Shown here: positions 1 through 9,001 of the stretch, in pieces
Layout: each line of letters opens with the position of its first letter
Position numbering within the stretch: the first letter of the stretch is position 1
Assembly: GCF_003086695.1 (NCBI RefSeq)
Contig: NZ_CP025999.1
Location: forward strand, 1,839,680-1,903,679
Direction: 5' to 3'
DNA length: 64,000 nt
DNA from: Stenotrophomonas sp. SAU14A_NAIMI4_8
GTDB taxonomy: Bacteria > Pseudomonadota > Gammaproteobacteria > Xanthomonadales > Xanthomonadaceae
Notes under the pieces: generated by a model
Told to the model about the DNA's origin: nothing
The model's database searches: none
What the model saw: only the letters and a program-made list of their open reading frames with translations
Program-made: the position numbers and the translations under genes

Positions 1-1
1 G

Positions 2-223
2 GCGCCGCACCTGGTGGTGCTGGTGTTCATGCGCGGCCTGCTGCAGGCCACCCGCGCGCGCATCTACTTCAGTGACGAAGCCAGCAATGGCGACGATGCC
101 ATCCTGGCGCTGGTGCCGGCCGAGCGCCGCCACACCCTGGTCGCGCAGGCGCAGGGCCAGGGCGTGTACCACTGGGACGTGCGCATGCAGGGCCCTGACG
201 AAACCGTGTTCTTTGCCTACTGA
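2..223 (+). CDS. pcaG: Protocatechuate 3,4-dioxygenase alpha subunit (3' part)
   Basis: This is the C-terminal 73 residues of a gene that begins before the window. The alpha subunit pairs with PcaH to open the ring of protocatechuate between its two hydroxyls, giving 3-carboxy-cis,cis-muconate. The visible part has the intradiol dioxygenase end (FMRGLLQATRARIYFSDE, then VYHWDVRMQG and a terminal FAY). It is followed directly by pcaB, pcaD and pcaC, the next pathway steps, which supports the call. The frame is open to the left edge, so the start cannot be seen. Confidence 0.9.
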   Translation, partial: APHLVVLVFMRGLLQATRARIYFSDEASNGDDAILALVPAERRHTLVAQAQGQGVYHWDVRMQGPDETVFFAY

Positions 224-301
224 ATGCCCGGGCTGTCGCTTGCCCACGCCGGTCACCGCCGGCGCGGGTAAGCTGGGACAACCCTGGAAGGATCTTCCTT
301 G

Positions 302-1645
302 ATGAACCAGACTCCTTCGCTGCTTGGCGGCCTGTTCGGCGAGCCTGCCGTGGACGCGGTGTTCACCGATGTGGCGCGGCTGCAGGCCATGCTGGACGTG
401 GAGGCGGCGCTGGCCCGCGCGCAGGCGCGCTGCGGGGTGATTCCGCAGGCGGCGGTGGCCCCCATCGAGGCGGCCTGCAATGCAGGCCATTACGATGTGA
501 GCGCGCTGTCGGCCGCCACCGCGTTGTCCGGGAACCCGGCCATCCCGCTGGTGAAGGCACTGACCGCGCAGGTCAAGGCCAACGACGCCGAGGCGGCGCG
601 CTGGGTGCACTGGGGCGCGACCAGCCAGGACATCATCGACACCGGTGCGGTGCTGCAGTTGCGCGCCGCGCGTGAGCACGTGCTGTCGCGCCTGCAGACG
701 CTGTGCACGGCGCTGGCGCAGCTGGCTGATGCCGAGCGCGATACCGGACTGCCGGGCCGCACCTTGTTGCAGCAGGCGGTGCCGGTCACCTTCGGGCTGA
801 AGGCCGCCGGCTGGCTTGATGCTCTGCAACGCAGTCAGCGCCGCCTGCAGACCCTGGGCGAAGACACCCTGGTGCTGCAGTTCGGTGGTGCCGCCGGCAC
901 CTTGGCCTCGCTGCAGCACCGTGGCCTGGACGTTGCCCAGGCGCTGGGCGAGGAACTGCAGTTGCCAGTGCCGGCACTGCCCTGGCACACCGCCCGCGAT
1001 CGCGTGGCCGAGCTGGGCAGCGCATTCGCATTGCTGACCGGCAGCCTGGGCAAGATCGCCACCGACATCGTGCTGTTGATGCAGTCCGAAGTGGCCGAGG
1101 CGTTCGAACCGGCAGGCGAGGGCAAGGGCGGATCGTCGGCCATGCCGCACAAGCGCAACCCGGTGGGCTGCGTGGCTGCCATTGCTGCCGCGACCCGTGT
1201 GCCGGGCCTGCTGTCCACGCTGTACAGCGCCATGCCGCAACCGCACGAACGTGCGGCCGGGCAGTGGCATGCCGAATGGGAAACCGTGCCGGAGATCGTG
1301 CGCCTGTGTGCCGGCAGCCTGGCCCAGGTCACCGTGGTGGTGCAGGGCCTGCAACTGGATCGCGCGCGCATGCTGCAGCACCTGGACAGCCATGGCGGCC
1401 TGCTCTATGCCGAAGCCGTGGCGGTCACCCTCGGCGAGCGCATCGGCAAGGCCGCCGCGCATGCGCTGGTGGAACAGGCGGCGCAGCGCGCACTGGGCCA
1501 ATCGCAGCACCTGCGTGCGGTACTGGCGCAGATGCCCGAGGTGACCGCGCAGCTTTCCGCTGAACAACTCGATGCCTTGTTCGCCGCCGACAGTTGGCGC
1601 GGCATGGCCGATACCTGGATCGACCGCGTGCTTGCACGCGCCTGA
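302..1645 (+). CDS. pcaB: 3-carboxy-cis,cis-muconate cycloisomerase
   Basis: A 447-aa member of the fumarase/aspartase superfamily that converts 3-carboxy-cis,cis-muconate to gamma-carboxymuconolactone in the protocatechuate pathway. The superfamily signature GSSAMPHKRNP lies near residue 280, and WVHWGATSQDIIDT near residue 100 forms another part of the shared active site. The length is normal for PcaB. I chose the ATG over an in-frame TTG one codon earlier; an AAGGAT-like ribosome site lies about 10 bases upstream. It is downstream of pcaG and 26 bases ahead of pcaD, so probably in one operon. Confidence 0.95.
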   Translation: MNQTPSLLGGLFGEPAVDAVFTDVARLQAMLDVEAALARAQARCGVIPQAAVAPIEAACNAGHYDVSALSAATALSGNPAIPLVKALTAQVKANDAEAARWVHWGATSQDIIDTGAVLQLRAAREHVLSRLQTLCTALAQLADAERDTGLPGRTLLQQAVPVTFGLKAAGWLDALQRSQRRLQTLGEDTLVLQFGGAAGTLASLQHRGLDVAQALGEELQLPVPALPWHTARDRVAELGSAFALLTGSLGKIATDIVLLMQSEVAEAFEPAGEGKGGSSAMPHKRNPVGCVAAIAAATRVPGLLSTLYSAMPQPHERAAGQWHAEWETVPEIVRLCAGSLAQVTVVVQGLQLDRARMLQHLDSHGGLLYAEAVAVTLGERIGKAAAHALVEQAAQRALGQSQHLRAVLAQMPEVTAQLSAEQLDALFAADSWRGMADTWIDRVLARA

Positions 1646-1671
1646 TCCCCACGCATTCCGCTGGAGCCAGC

Positions 1672-2460
1672 ATGCCGTTTCTCGAGCTTCCACAGCATCG
1701 CCTGCACTACCAGACCGAGGGCCGTGAAGACGGCCCCTGGCTGACCTTCTGCAATTCGCTGGGCACCGACCTGGGCATGTGGGCGGCGCAGGTACAGGCG
1801 CTGTCGGCGCAGTACCGCATCCTGCGCTATGACCGCCGCGGCCATGGCCAGTCCAGCGCGCCGCCTGGCCTGTACAGCGTGGCCGAGCTGGGCGCCGACG
1901 TGCTGGCGTTGTGGGATCACCTGGGCATCGAGCGCAGCCACTTCTGCGGGCTGTCCATCGGCGGGCTGACCGGCCAGTGGCTGGGCGTGCATGCCGGCAA
2001 CCGCCTGCGCACGCTCACCGTGGCTGCCACCGCCGCGAAGATCGGCAGCGCCGAAAGCTGGCAGGCGCGCATCGTCCAGGTGCAGCACGACGGCCTGCTG
2101 CCGCTGGTCGATGGCACGCGCGAGCGCTGGTTCACGGCCGGCTTCGCACAGACCCATGCCAGCCAGGTGGAAGACATCCTGCAGCGCTTCCTGGCCACGT
2201 CGGTGGAAGGCTACGTGGGCTGCTGCAACGCGGTGGGCACGGCCGACTTCCGCGAGGTGCTGGCACGCATCCAGGTGCCGCTGCTGGCCATCGCCGGCGA
2301 TGACGACCCGGTCTGCGTGCCGGCCGATCTGCAGGCCATTGCCAGCGGCGCAGCGCAGGGCGCTTATGCGCAGGTGGCCGGCCGGCATATCTGCAACCTG
2401 GAATCACCGCAGGCCTTCACCGCTGCATTGGCCGCGCATCTGGCGCAGGCCACGCACTGA
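1672..2460 (+). CDS. pcaD: 3-oxoadipate enol-lactonase
   Basis: A 262-aa alpha/beta hydrolase that opens beta-ketoadipate enol-lactone to beta-ketoadipate. The nucleophile elbow GLSIGG is near residue 93, and the C-terminal GRHICNLE supplies the catalytic histidine. The frame extends 26 codons upstream, but the ATG used here begins the conserved PFLELPQHRLHYQTEG stretch and follows CTGGAG at a proper distance. It lies between pcaB and pcaC, which make the lactone it hydrolyses. Confidence 0.94.
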   Translation: MPFLELPQHRLHYQTEGREDGPWLTFCNSLGTDLGMWAAQVQALSAQYRILRYDRRGHGQSSAPPGLYSVAELGADVLALWDHLGIERSHFCGLSIGGLTGQWLGVHAGNRLRTLTVAATAAKIGSAESWQARIVQVQHDGLLPLVDGTRERWFTAGFAQTHASQVEDILQRFLATSVEGYVGCCNAVGTADFREVLARIQVPLLAIAGDDDPVCVPADLQAIASGAAQGAYAQVAGRHICNLESPQAFTAALAAHLAQATH

Positions 2461-2481
2461 CACTTGCACAGGTAGACGACG

Positions 2482-2865
2482 ATGGACGAACAGGAACGCT
2501 ACGAAGCCGGCTTGGCGGTACGCCGCCAGGTGCTGGGCGAAGCCCATGTGGAACGCTCGCTGCAGGCGCGCACGGAGTTCACGACTGAATTCCAGGAATT
2601 CATCACCCGCACGGCATGGGGCACGGTGTGGACCCGCGACGGCCTGCCGCGGCACACCCGCTCGCTGCTGACCATCGTGATGATGGTGGCACTGGGCCAC
2701 GACGAAGAGTTCAAGCTGCATATCCGCGCGGCACGCAACAATGGCGTCACGCCGGAAGAGATCAAGGAAGTGCTGCTGCAGGCCGCCATCTACTGCGGCG
2801 TGCCTGCGGCCAACCACGCCTTCGCGCTGGCCAAGCCGATCCTGGAAGAGCAGGCGGCCGACTGA
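2482..2865 (+). CDS. pcaC: 4-carboxymuconolactone decarboxylase
   Basis: A 127-aa protein of the carboxymuconolactone decarboxylase / AhpD-like family. It removes CO2 from gamma-carboxymuconolactone to form the enol-lactone substrate of PcaD. The family pattern is clear: TRTAWGTVWTRDGL in the middle and EEIKEVLLQAAIYCGVPAAN near the end. It is a stand-alone gene of normal length, not the PcaL (PcaC-PcaD) fusion found in actinobacteria. It is the last gene of the pca operon here and meets the IclR gene tail to tail. Confidence 0.95.
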   Translation: MDEQERYEAGLAVRRQVLGEAHVERSLQARTEFTTEFQEFITRTAWGTVWTRDGLPRHTRSLLTIVMMVALGHDEEFKLHIRAARNNGVTPEEIKEVLLQAAIYCGVPAANHAFALAKPILEEQAAD

Positions 2866-2869
2866 GATC

Positions 2870-2957
2870 GGGGTCGGATCCCTTTGCAACGCAAAGGGCT
2901 CTGACCCCCACTCACGACTGGGGTCAGAGCCCTTTCCTGCGGAAAGGGATCCGACCC
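2870..2957. repeat. Two head-to-head GGGGTC palindromes
   Basis: Two copies (2870-2908 and 2920-2957, in opposite orientation) of a palindrome with arms GGGGTCGGATCCCTTT and AAAGGGCTCTGACCCC and a short variable loop. The pair can also fold into one long stem. They lie between the convergent genes pcaC and the IclR regulator, so they may act as a bidirectional terminator. The same family recurs at eight other sites in the window. Confidence 0.85.
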
Positions 2958-2968
2958 CGGGGCTTGGC

Positions 2969-3838
2969 TCAATGCAGCAACGACCCGAGCTGCTGCGCGG
3001 CTTCGCGCAGGCGCGGCAGCAACTGCGACTGCATCACGCCCAGGTTCACGCGGCCGGCCTGGGTGCCGATGTTCAACGCGGCAATCACCTCGCCACTGCG
3101 CGAACGTACCGGCACGGCGATCGAACGCAGGCCGATCTCCAGCTCCTGGTCCACCAGTGAAACGCCTTCGCGGCGGACCTTCTCCAGCGTCTCCAGGAAA
3201 TCCTCCATGCGGGTGATCGTGCGCTCGGTGCGCGGGCGCAGGGGCGTGCGTTCCAGATAGCCTTCCAGCGTGTCGCGCGGCAGGGCCGCCAGCAGCACCC
3301 GGCCCATCGAGGTGCAGTACGCCGGCAGGCGGCTGCCCGCGCGCAGGCCGATGGACATGATGCGCACGGTCTCGGCACGCGCGATGTACAGGATGTCGTC
3401 GCCATCGAGCACGCCCAGCGAACACGATTCGTGCACGTCGTCGCGCAGTGCATCCAGCACCGGTTGCGCGGCGGCGGTCATCGACGAGGACGCCACGTAG
3501 GCGCCGCCCAGCCCCAGCACGCGCGGCAGCAGCACATAGCCGCGGCCCTGTTCGCCCACATAGCCCAGCTTTTCCAGCGTGTACAGCACGCGGCGCACCG
3601 CCGCACGCGAGATGCCGGTGTCGCTACTGATCTGTGACATGGTCACTTCGCGCGGATGCTGCGAAAACACGCTCAGCACGGCCAGGCCGCGGCCGAGCGA
3701 GGTCATGAAATCCGGATCGCCCTGGTTGCCCTGGATCTGCTGCATCAACTCATGGGCCAGCCCGCGCTCCTGTGGCGGGGCCGGGGAACGCTTGGGGCGA
3801 CGGCTGGGAGGAACAGCAGGCATGGCAACCGGTTTCAT
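2969..3838 (-). CDS. pcaR: IclR-family regulator of the pca genes
   Basis: A 289-aa IclR-type transcription factor. The winged helix-turn-helix is at about residues 45-105 (MSQISSDTGISRAAVRRVLY), followed by the effector-binding domain (YCTSMGRVLLAALP, SLVDQELEIGLRSIAVPV). This is the usual layout of PcaR/PcaU/PobR proteins, which bind beta-ketoadipate or protocatechuate and activate pca operons. Its position beside pcaBDC supports that role. A second possible start lies five codons in (MPAVPP). The assignment to PcaR rather than PcaU is by context only. Confidence 0.82.
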   Translation of the reverse strand: MKPVAMPAVPPSRRPKRSPAPPQERGLAHELMQQIQGNQGDPDFMTSLGRGLAVLSVFSQHPREVTMSQISSDTGISRAAVRRVLYTLEKLGYVGEQGRGYVLLPRVLGLGGAYVASSSMTAAAQPVLDALRDDVHESCSLGVLDGDDILYIARAETVRIMSIGLRAGSRLPAYCTSMGRVLLAALPRDTLEGYLERTPLRPRTERTITRMEDFLETLEKVRREGVSLVDQELEIGLRSIAVPVRSRSGEVIAALNIGTQAGRVNLGVMQSQLLPRLREAAQQLGSLLH

Positions 3839-3924
3839 CTACGTAAGCCCTGCATGGTAAGCGCTGGGCCGCAGGATCGGTACCCGCACGCCGTGGCCAC
3901 GATGGGCCACGGCGTGGGCACGGT

Positions 3925-6348
3925 TCACTTGCTCTGCGGCAGCGCGTAGGCGATCACGTAATCGCCACGGTCCGGCGACTGGCGCGCGCCACCGGCGGAA
4001 ATCACTACGTACTGGCGGCCGGTCTTCGGCGAGACATAGGTCATCGGCGTGCCCTGGCTGCCCACCGGCATGCGGGCCTTCCAGACTTCCTTGCCGCTGC
4101 GGCTGTCGTAGGCGCGCAGGTAGTAATCCTGGGTGCCGGCGAAGAACAGCAGGCCCGACTGCGTGGCCAGCGAACCGCCCAGCGTCGGCATGCCGATCGG
4201 AATGGGCAGGTGCATCTTGATGCCCATCGGCCCGGTGTCCTGCACCGTGCCCACCGGCACCTGCCAGACCAGCTTGTGGGTGGCCAGGTTGATGGCCGAC
4301 ATCGTGCCGAACGGCGGCTGCTGGCAGGGAATGCCCAGCTTGGACAGGAAGCGGTCACGCAGCGAGCCGTACGGCGTGCCGGTCTGCGAAGCGGCGCCCA
4401 TTTCCACGCCACCATCGCCGCTGGTCATCTGCGCACGCGGAATCAGCTTGGTCCACAGGCCCAGGCGCATGTCGTTCACGAACAGGTAGCCGGTGGTCGG
4501 GTCGACCGAGGCGCTGCCCCAGTTCATGCCGCCCAGCGAACCGGGCCACTGCAGGGCCAGGTCTTCGCCCGGCGGGGTGTACATGCCGTCGTAGCGGAAC
4601 TGCTTGAACTGGATGCGGCACAGCATCTGGTCGATCGGCGTGGCGCCCCACATGTCCGATTCGGTCAGCGTCTGCGCGCCGATCTGCGGCAGGCCCACCG
4701 ACAGCGGCTGGGTGGCGGCGTAGCGCTCGCCCTGGGCGTTGCCCTGCGGCGCGGGAATCTCGCGCACTTCGGTGATCGGCTGGCCGGTCTGGCGGTTCAG
4801 CATGAAGATCTGGCCGGCCTTGGTGATCTGCAGCAGGGCCGGCAGCGTGCCGCCCTTGCCGTCGGGCACGTCGGTCAGGGTCGGCTGCGCGGGCAGGTCG
4901 TAATCCCACAGGTCATGGCGCACGGTCTGGTAGACCCAGCGCTCCTTGCCGGTGGCCACGTCCAGCGCGACCACGGCCGAGCTGTACTTGTCGTCCTGCG
5001 GGGTGCGCTCGCCGGCCCACTGGTCCGGCGTGGTGTTGCCGGTCGGCAGGTAGACCAGACCCAGCCGCGGATCGTAGGCCATCGAGGTCCACACGTTCGG
5101 CGTGGCGCGGGTGTAGTGGATCGACGGATCCAGCGGCACGTCCGGGGTTTCCTTGGACAGGTCCCAGACCCAGGCCAGCGCGCCGGTACGCACGTTGTAC
5201 GCGCGCACCACGCCGGACGGTTCGCCCACCTCGATGTTGTCGGCCACGCGGCCGCCCACCACGATCAGGTCACCGGCCACCAGCGGTGCGGCGGTCAGGG
5301 TGTAGAAGCCGGGCTTGATCTCGCCCATGCCCACCTTCAGGTCAACCACGCCGTTGCTGCCGAAGTCCGGGCACAGCGCGCCGGTCTTGGCATCCAGCGC
5401 GAACAGGCGGGCATCGATGGAGGTCATCAGGATGCGCTTTTCGCAGATCGCCGGCTGGCCCACTGCAGCGGCGACGCTGGGGGCCGGTGCGGACGGCTCG
5501 ACCGCAGCGGCGGGCGCGGCGACGGCGGTGCTGCTGTCGAAGTAGCCCAGGCCGCGGCAGCGCTGCCAGTTCGGTGCAGTGGCCTTGGGATCGAATGCCC
5601 AGCGCTGCGTGCCCGAATCGGCATCGATGGCGATCACCTGGTTGTGCGGGGTGCACAGGTACAGGGTGTCGCCGATCTGCAGCGGGGTGTTCTGGTCTTC
5701 GGCACCGAAGCCGTTGCTTTCCGGCACATCGCCGGTGCGCGCGGTCCAGGCCACCTGCAGCTGCTGCACGTTGTCCGGGGTGATCTGGTCCAGCGCGGCG
5801 AAGCGGGTGCCGGCGGTGGTGTTGCCCCAATGCATCCAGTCACGCTGCTCGCTGCCCTTGGCCACCGGCACTACCGGCGGCACATCACCGGCGGCGGACA
5901 CCACCGGGCGCGGCTGGAAGGCCGACACCGCGGTGGCCAGCAGGCCCACCAGCAGCACGGCAGCCACGCCATAGGCACCGCGGCCAGCCGCTGCGCCACG
6001 GCTGCGCCGCAGCACCGGCCAGGCCAATGCCACCAGCAGGGCCAGCACGGCCGGCATCACCAGGCGCGATACCAGCGGCCAGAAATTCCAGCCGGCATCG
6101 ACCAGTGCCCAGACCGCGGTGGCCACGAAGGCGGCGCCGAACAGCAGCGCACCGGCCGGTCGGCGCGCCAGCAGCAGGGCACCGGCCAGCGCCGATGCCA
6201 GACCCATCAGCAGGAAATACCAACTACCGCCCAGCAGGGCCAGGCGCACACCGCCGACCAACAGGGCCAGGCCGAACAGTGCCACCAGAATGCCGAGCAG
6301 GACCAGCAGCACCCGGCACAGGGCCGGAACTTTCGTCGTCTCGTCCAC
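3925..6348 (-). CDS. Membrane-bound PQQ-dependent dehydrogenase (glucose/quinate/shikimate family)
   Basis: An 807-aa inner-membrane quinoprotein with about five N-terminal membrane helices (residues 10-150) and a periplasmic PQQ beta-propeller from about residue 165 (FAALDQITPDNVQQLQVAW, CTPHNQVIAIDA, HDLWDYDLPAQPTL, GVPYGSLRD). It passes electrons from substrate to ubiquinone. Sequence layout and length match E. coli Gcd (glucose to gluconate), but quinate/shikimate dehydrogenases share this architecture. Linkage to the pca genes, which consume the protocatechuate formed from quinate, favours quinate; this is inference. The start is GTG, with GAGG about ten bases upstream and no in-frame ATG before it. 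Confidence 0.88.
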   Translation of the reverse strand: MDETTKVPALCRVLLVLLGILVALFGLALLVGGVRLALLGGSWYFLLMGLASALAGALLLARRPAGALLFGAAFVATAVWALVDAGWNFWPLVSRLVMPAVLALLVALAWPVLRRSRGAAAGRGAYGVAAVLLVGLLATAVSAFQPRPVVSAAGDVPPVVPVAKGSEQRDWMHWGNTTAGTRFAALDQITPDNVQQLQVAWTARTGDVPESNGFGAEDQNTPLQIGDTLYLCTPHNQVIAIDADSGTQRWAFDPKATAPNWQRCRGLGYFDSSTAVAAPAAAVEPSAPAPSVAAAVGQPAICEKRILMTSIDARLFALDAKTGALCPDFGSNGVVDLKVGMGEIKPGFYTLTAAPLVAGDLIVVGGRVADNIEVGEPSGVVRAYNVRTGALAWVWDLSKETPDVPLDPSIHYTRATPNVWTSMAYDPRLGLVYLPTGNTTPDQWAGERTPQDDKYSSAVVALDVATGKERWVYQTVRHDLWDYDLPAQPTLTDVPDGKGGTLPALLQITKAGQIFMLNRQTGQPITEVREIPAPQGNAQGERYAATQPLSVGLPQIGAQTLTESDMWGATPIDQMLCRIQFKQFRYDGMYTPPGEDLALQWPGSLGGMNWGSASVDPTTGYLFVNDMRLGLWTKLIPRAQMTSGDGGVEMGAASQTGTPYGSLRDRFLSKLGIPCQQPPFGTMSAINLATHKLVWQVPVGTVQDTGPMGIKMHLPIPIGMPTLGGSLATQSGLLFFAGTQDYYLRAYDSRSGKEVWKARMPVGSQGTPMTYVSPKTGRQYVVISAGGARQSPDRGDYVIAYALPQSK

Positions 6349-6368
6349 GTTGCATGAACCTCGTATCG

Positions 6369-6390
6369 AAAAACCCCACGACCGTGGGGG
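6369..6390 (-). terminator. Terminator-like hairpin in the leader of the PQQ dehydrogenase gene
   Basis: Read on the minus strand there is a perfect 7-bp stem (CCCCACG / CGTGGGG) with a 2-base loop, followed by five T residues. It lies about 20 bases before the GTG start and just upstream of the presumed ribosome site. It could be an attenuator, the terminator of an upstream transcript, or a leader structure. Confidence 0.45.
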
Positions 6391-6647
6391 AAGGCCCGCG
6401 CGCGCCAGGCGTGGCGGGGACCGTTCGGCATCCCTGGCTGCGGGCCGTCCAGCGGGCGGGCAGGCAGTGACCTGCTTATGGCGCAGGCGGAGTGAATGGC
6501 CGGTTAGGGCGATTATCGCACGTGTGTGCGATTTTGGCGTTAGATCGGGCGGGCCACCAATGGAACGTTGCGGCGCGCCAGTGCCGGGAACGGGCAGCGT
6601 TCAGGCGAACCGGTTACCCTATGCCGCCATACAAGCTGGTAGCTGCA
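6391..6647. other. Divergent intergenic region between PQQ dehydrogenase and apt
   Basis: This must hold the promoters of both divergent genes. Apart from the hairpin at its left end I see no clear repeat, operator or RNA gene. Several in-frame start codons for apt exist within it, but none opens conserved protein sequence. Confidence 0.5.
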
Positions 6648-7187
6648 ATGACCGACGCCACCGTGGCCGTCCCCGCCTGGGCCTCGCGCCTGCGCGATAT
6701 CGCTGATTTCCCCAAGCCCGGCATCCTGTTCAAGGACATCATGCCGCTGCTCGCGCACGGCGAAGACTTCCGCGGCGCGATCACGGCCATGGCCGATCGT
6801 TGGCGCGACCAGAAGCTGGATGCGGTGGTCGGTATCGAATCGCGCGGTTTCATCCTGGGCGCAGCCATGGCGCTGGAACTGGGCGTGGGCTTCGTGCCGG
6901 TGCGCAAGCCGGGCAAGCTGCCGGGCAGGGTGCTGCGCGAGGAATACACGCTGGAATACCGCAGCGACTGCATTGAAGTGCACGCCGATGCGCTGCACGC
7001 CGGTGCGCGCGTGGCGATCATCGATGACGTGCTGGCCACCGGCGGCACGCTGGTCGCCGCGCTGTCGCTGGTGCGCCGCCTGGGCGTGGACGTGGTTGGC
7101 GCCGGCGTGCTGGTGGAACTGGACGGCCTGGGCGGCCGCGGTCGCTGGGAAGCGGATCTGCCGCTGCACACCGAACTGGTGTTCTGA
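6648..7187 (+). CDS. apt: Adenine phosphoribosyltransferase
   Basis: A 179-aa purine salvage enzyme that makes AMP from adenine and PRPP. It has the N-terminal APRT block ([19 protein letters not shown]), the adenine-binding [10 protein letters not shown], and the PRPP loop [14 protein letters not shown] near residue 125. The frame is open further upstream. I chose the ATG beginning MTDATV; an alternative start nine codons earlier (MPPYKLVAA) cannot be excluded, as neither has a strong ribosome site. It is followed by SMAG palindromes and the convergent dbpA gene. Confidence 0.93.
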   Translation: MTDATVAVPAWASRLRDIADFPKPGILFKDIMPLLAHGEDFRGAITAMADRWRDQKLDAVVGIESRGFILGAAMALELGVGFVPVRKPGKLPGRVLREEYTLEYRSDCIEVHADALHAGARVAIIDDVLATGGTLVAALSLVRRLGVDVVGAGVLVELDGLGGRGRWEADLPLHTELVF

Positions 7188-7202
7188 GCGGGGAGCCTGA
7201 GC

Positions 7203-7378
7203 CGGTAGGCTTTGGTAGGTGCCAACCTTGGTTGGCACTGCTGTCCGCGCGACCTGTGGAACGCCCACCAAGGTTGGCGCCTACCGGATCGCGTTGATCT
7301 GCTCTGGTAGGTGCCAACCTTGGTTGGCACTGCTGTTCGCGCGATCTGTGGAGCGCCAACCAAGGTTGGCGCCTACCG
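7203..7378. repeat. Two SMAG-type palindromic pairs (GTAGGTGCCAACC)
   Basis: Two nearly identical direct copies (7215-7285 and 7307-7377) of a long inverted repeat. Each begins GTAGGTGCCAACCTTGGTTGGCAC and ends with the matching CCAACCAAGGTTGGCGCCTAC-type arm. A short GTAGGC-like remnant precedes them. They sit between the convergent genes apt and dbpA and probably double as a transcription terminator. Confidence 0.85.
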
Positions 7379-7380
7379 GA

Positions 7381-8757
7381 TCACATCATCCGCACGCGGA
7401 AGCGGCGGCCCTTGATCTTGCCGGCTTCCAGCTTCGCCACGGCCTTGTTCACCTGTTCGCGGGCGATGGCCACGTACGAGCGGGTGGGGAAGATCGCGAT
7501 CTTGCCGATGTGCTTGCCCGACAGGCCGGCATCGCCGGTCAGCGCACCCAGGATGTCGCCGGGGCGCAGCTTGTCAGTCTTGCCGCCATCGATGCGCAGC
7601 GTGCGCATGGCTGCCTGCGGCAGCTCGGCCGGGCGCGATGTCGCCAGCGGGGTCTTCTGCCAATCCAGCGGCTGGCCCATCTGTGCTTCGATCGCCTCGG
7701 CACGGGTCTTCTCGCGGCCGGCCACCAGGCTGATCGCCAGACCGCTGGCACCGGCACGGCCGGTACGGCCCACGCGGTGCTGGTAGCTCTCCACGTCGGT
7801 CGGCAGTTCGTAGTTGATCACTGCCGCCAGTTCTTCCACGTCCAGGCCGCGGGCGGCCACGTCACTGGCCACCAGCACGTTGCAACTGCGGTTGGCCAGA
7901 CGCAGCAGGACTTCCTCGCGGTCGCGCTGTTCCATGTCGCCATGCAGGGCGAGTGCGGAGAAGCCGAACTGCTGCAGCGAGTTGGCCACTTCGTCCACGT
8001 CCTTGCGGGTGTTGCAGAACACCACCGCCGATTCCGGCGTGTACTTCAGCAGCAGGCCGGCCAGCGCCTTCTGCCGGTGCGCCGGTTCCACTTCGCAGAA
8101 CAGGTGGCGGATGGCCGGGGCCTGGTCGGCGCCTTCCACGGTGACTTCCACCGCATCGCGCAGCAGGTCGCGGGCGATGGCGCGGATGCTGTCGGGGAAG
8201 GTGGCCGAGAACAGCAGGCTCTGGCGGTCCTTGTGGGTGCGGCCGGCGATCTCGCGGATGGGTTCTTCAAAGCCCATGTCGAGCATGCGGTCGGCTTCGT
8301 CCAGCACCAGCGTGCGCACCGCGCCCAGGTTCAGCGCGCGCTTGCGTGCCAGTTCCTGCACGCGGCCGGGCGTGCCGACCACCACATGCGGGTCGTGGCC
8401 TTCCAGCGATGCCAGCTGCGGTCCCAGCGGGACGCCACCGACCAAGGTCAGCAGCTTCAGGTTGGGAATGCCGGTGGCCAGCTTGCGGATCTGCTTGCCG
8501 ACCTGGTCGGCCAGTTCGCGGGTCGGGCACAGCACCAGCGCCTGCACGCGGATCAGGCTGGGGTCGATGGCCTGCAGCAGGCCCAGGCCGAAGGCGGCGG
8601 TCTTGCCGCTGCCGGTCGGCGCCTGTGCGATCACATCGCGGCGGTCCAGGATGGCGGGCAGGCTCTGCGCCTGGATCGGCGTAAGCGTGGTGTAGCCGAG
8701 GGCGTCCAGGCCGGGCTGCAGGGCCGGGCTCAGCGGCAGGGTCGAAAAGTCAGTCAT
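7381..8757 (-). CDS. dbpA: ATP-dependent RNA helicase DbpA
   Basis: A 458-aa DEAD-box helicase that acts in late 50S subunit assembly on the 23S rRNA peptidyl-transferase region. The motifs run in order: Q motif LTPIQAQSLP, Walker A APTGSGKT, DEAD, SAT and HRVGRTGRAG. The C-terminal DbpA-type RNA-binding domain (GKIAIFPTRSYVAI, ending KIKGRRFRVRMM) separates DbpA from RhlE or SrmB. The open frame runs 35 codons further upstream, but those translate a repeat, so the ATG of MTDFSTLPLSP is the start. Confidence 0.95.
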   Translation of the reverse strand: MTDFSTLPLSPALQPGLDALGYTTLTPIQAQSLPAILDRRDVIAQAPTGSGKTAAFGLGLLQAIDPSLIRVQALVLCPTRELADQVGKQIRKLATGIPNLKLLTLVGGVPLGPQLASLEGHDPHVVVGTPGRVQELARKRALNLGAVRTLVLDEADRMLDMGFEEPIREIAGRTHKDRQSLLFSATFPDSIRAIARDLLRDAVEVTVEGADQAPAIRHLFCEVEPAHRQKALAGLLLKYTPESAVVFCNTRKDVDEVANSLQQFGFSALALHGDMEQRDREEVLLRLANRSCNVLVASDVAARGLDVEELAAVINYELPTDVESYQHRVGRTGRAGASGLAISLVAGREKTRAEAIEAQMGQPLDWQKTPLATSRPAELPQAAMRTLRIDGGKTDKLRPGDILGALTGDAGLSGKHIGKIAIFPTRSYVAIAREQVNKAVAKLEAGKIKGRRFRVRMM

Positions 8758-8801
8758 GGCGCATTGTACCTGTCTGCGCGGCAGGGCCCGCCTGATGGGG
8801 T

Positions 8802-8990
8802 GGGGTCGGATCCCATTCCGCAGGAATGGGCTCTGACCCCATCGGAGTCGGCATCCATGCATGGCGTGGATCTACTGGGGCCTATCCACGCATGGCGTGG
8901 ATCTACTGGGGCCTATCCACGCATGGCGTGGATCTACCGCCGGTGTACCACGCGTTGATTCAGTAGATCCACGCCACGCGTGGATGGCGG
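8802..8990. repeat. GGGGTC palindrome plus tandem GTAGATCCACGC repeats
   Basis: A GGGGTCGGATCCCA... palindrome (8802-8840) is followed by three direct copies, at 31-base spacing, of a unit containing CCACGCATGGCGTGGATCTAC, then an inverted copy near 8961-8990. The triplication looks recent because the copies are almost identical. The stretch fills the gap between the dbpA promoter and the end of the YeiH gene. Confidence 0.85.
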
Positions 8991-9001
8991 TGTCCCGGCC
9001 C

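Noticed and set aside
4210..6357. 715-aa open frame on the plus strand
   Set aside because: Antisense of the PQQ dehydrogenase gene; no recognisable protein pattern.
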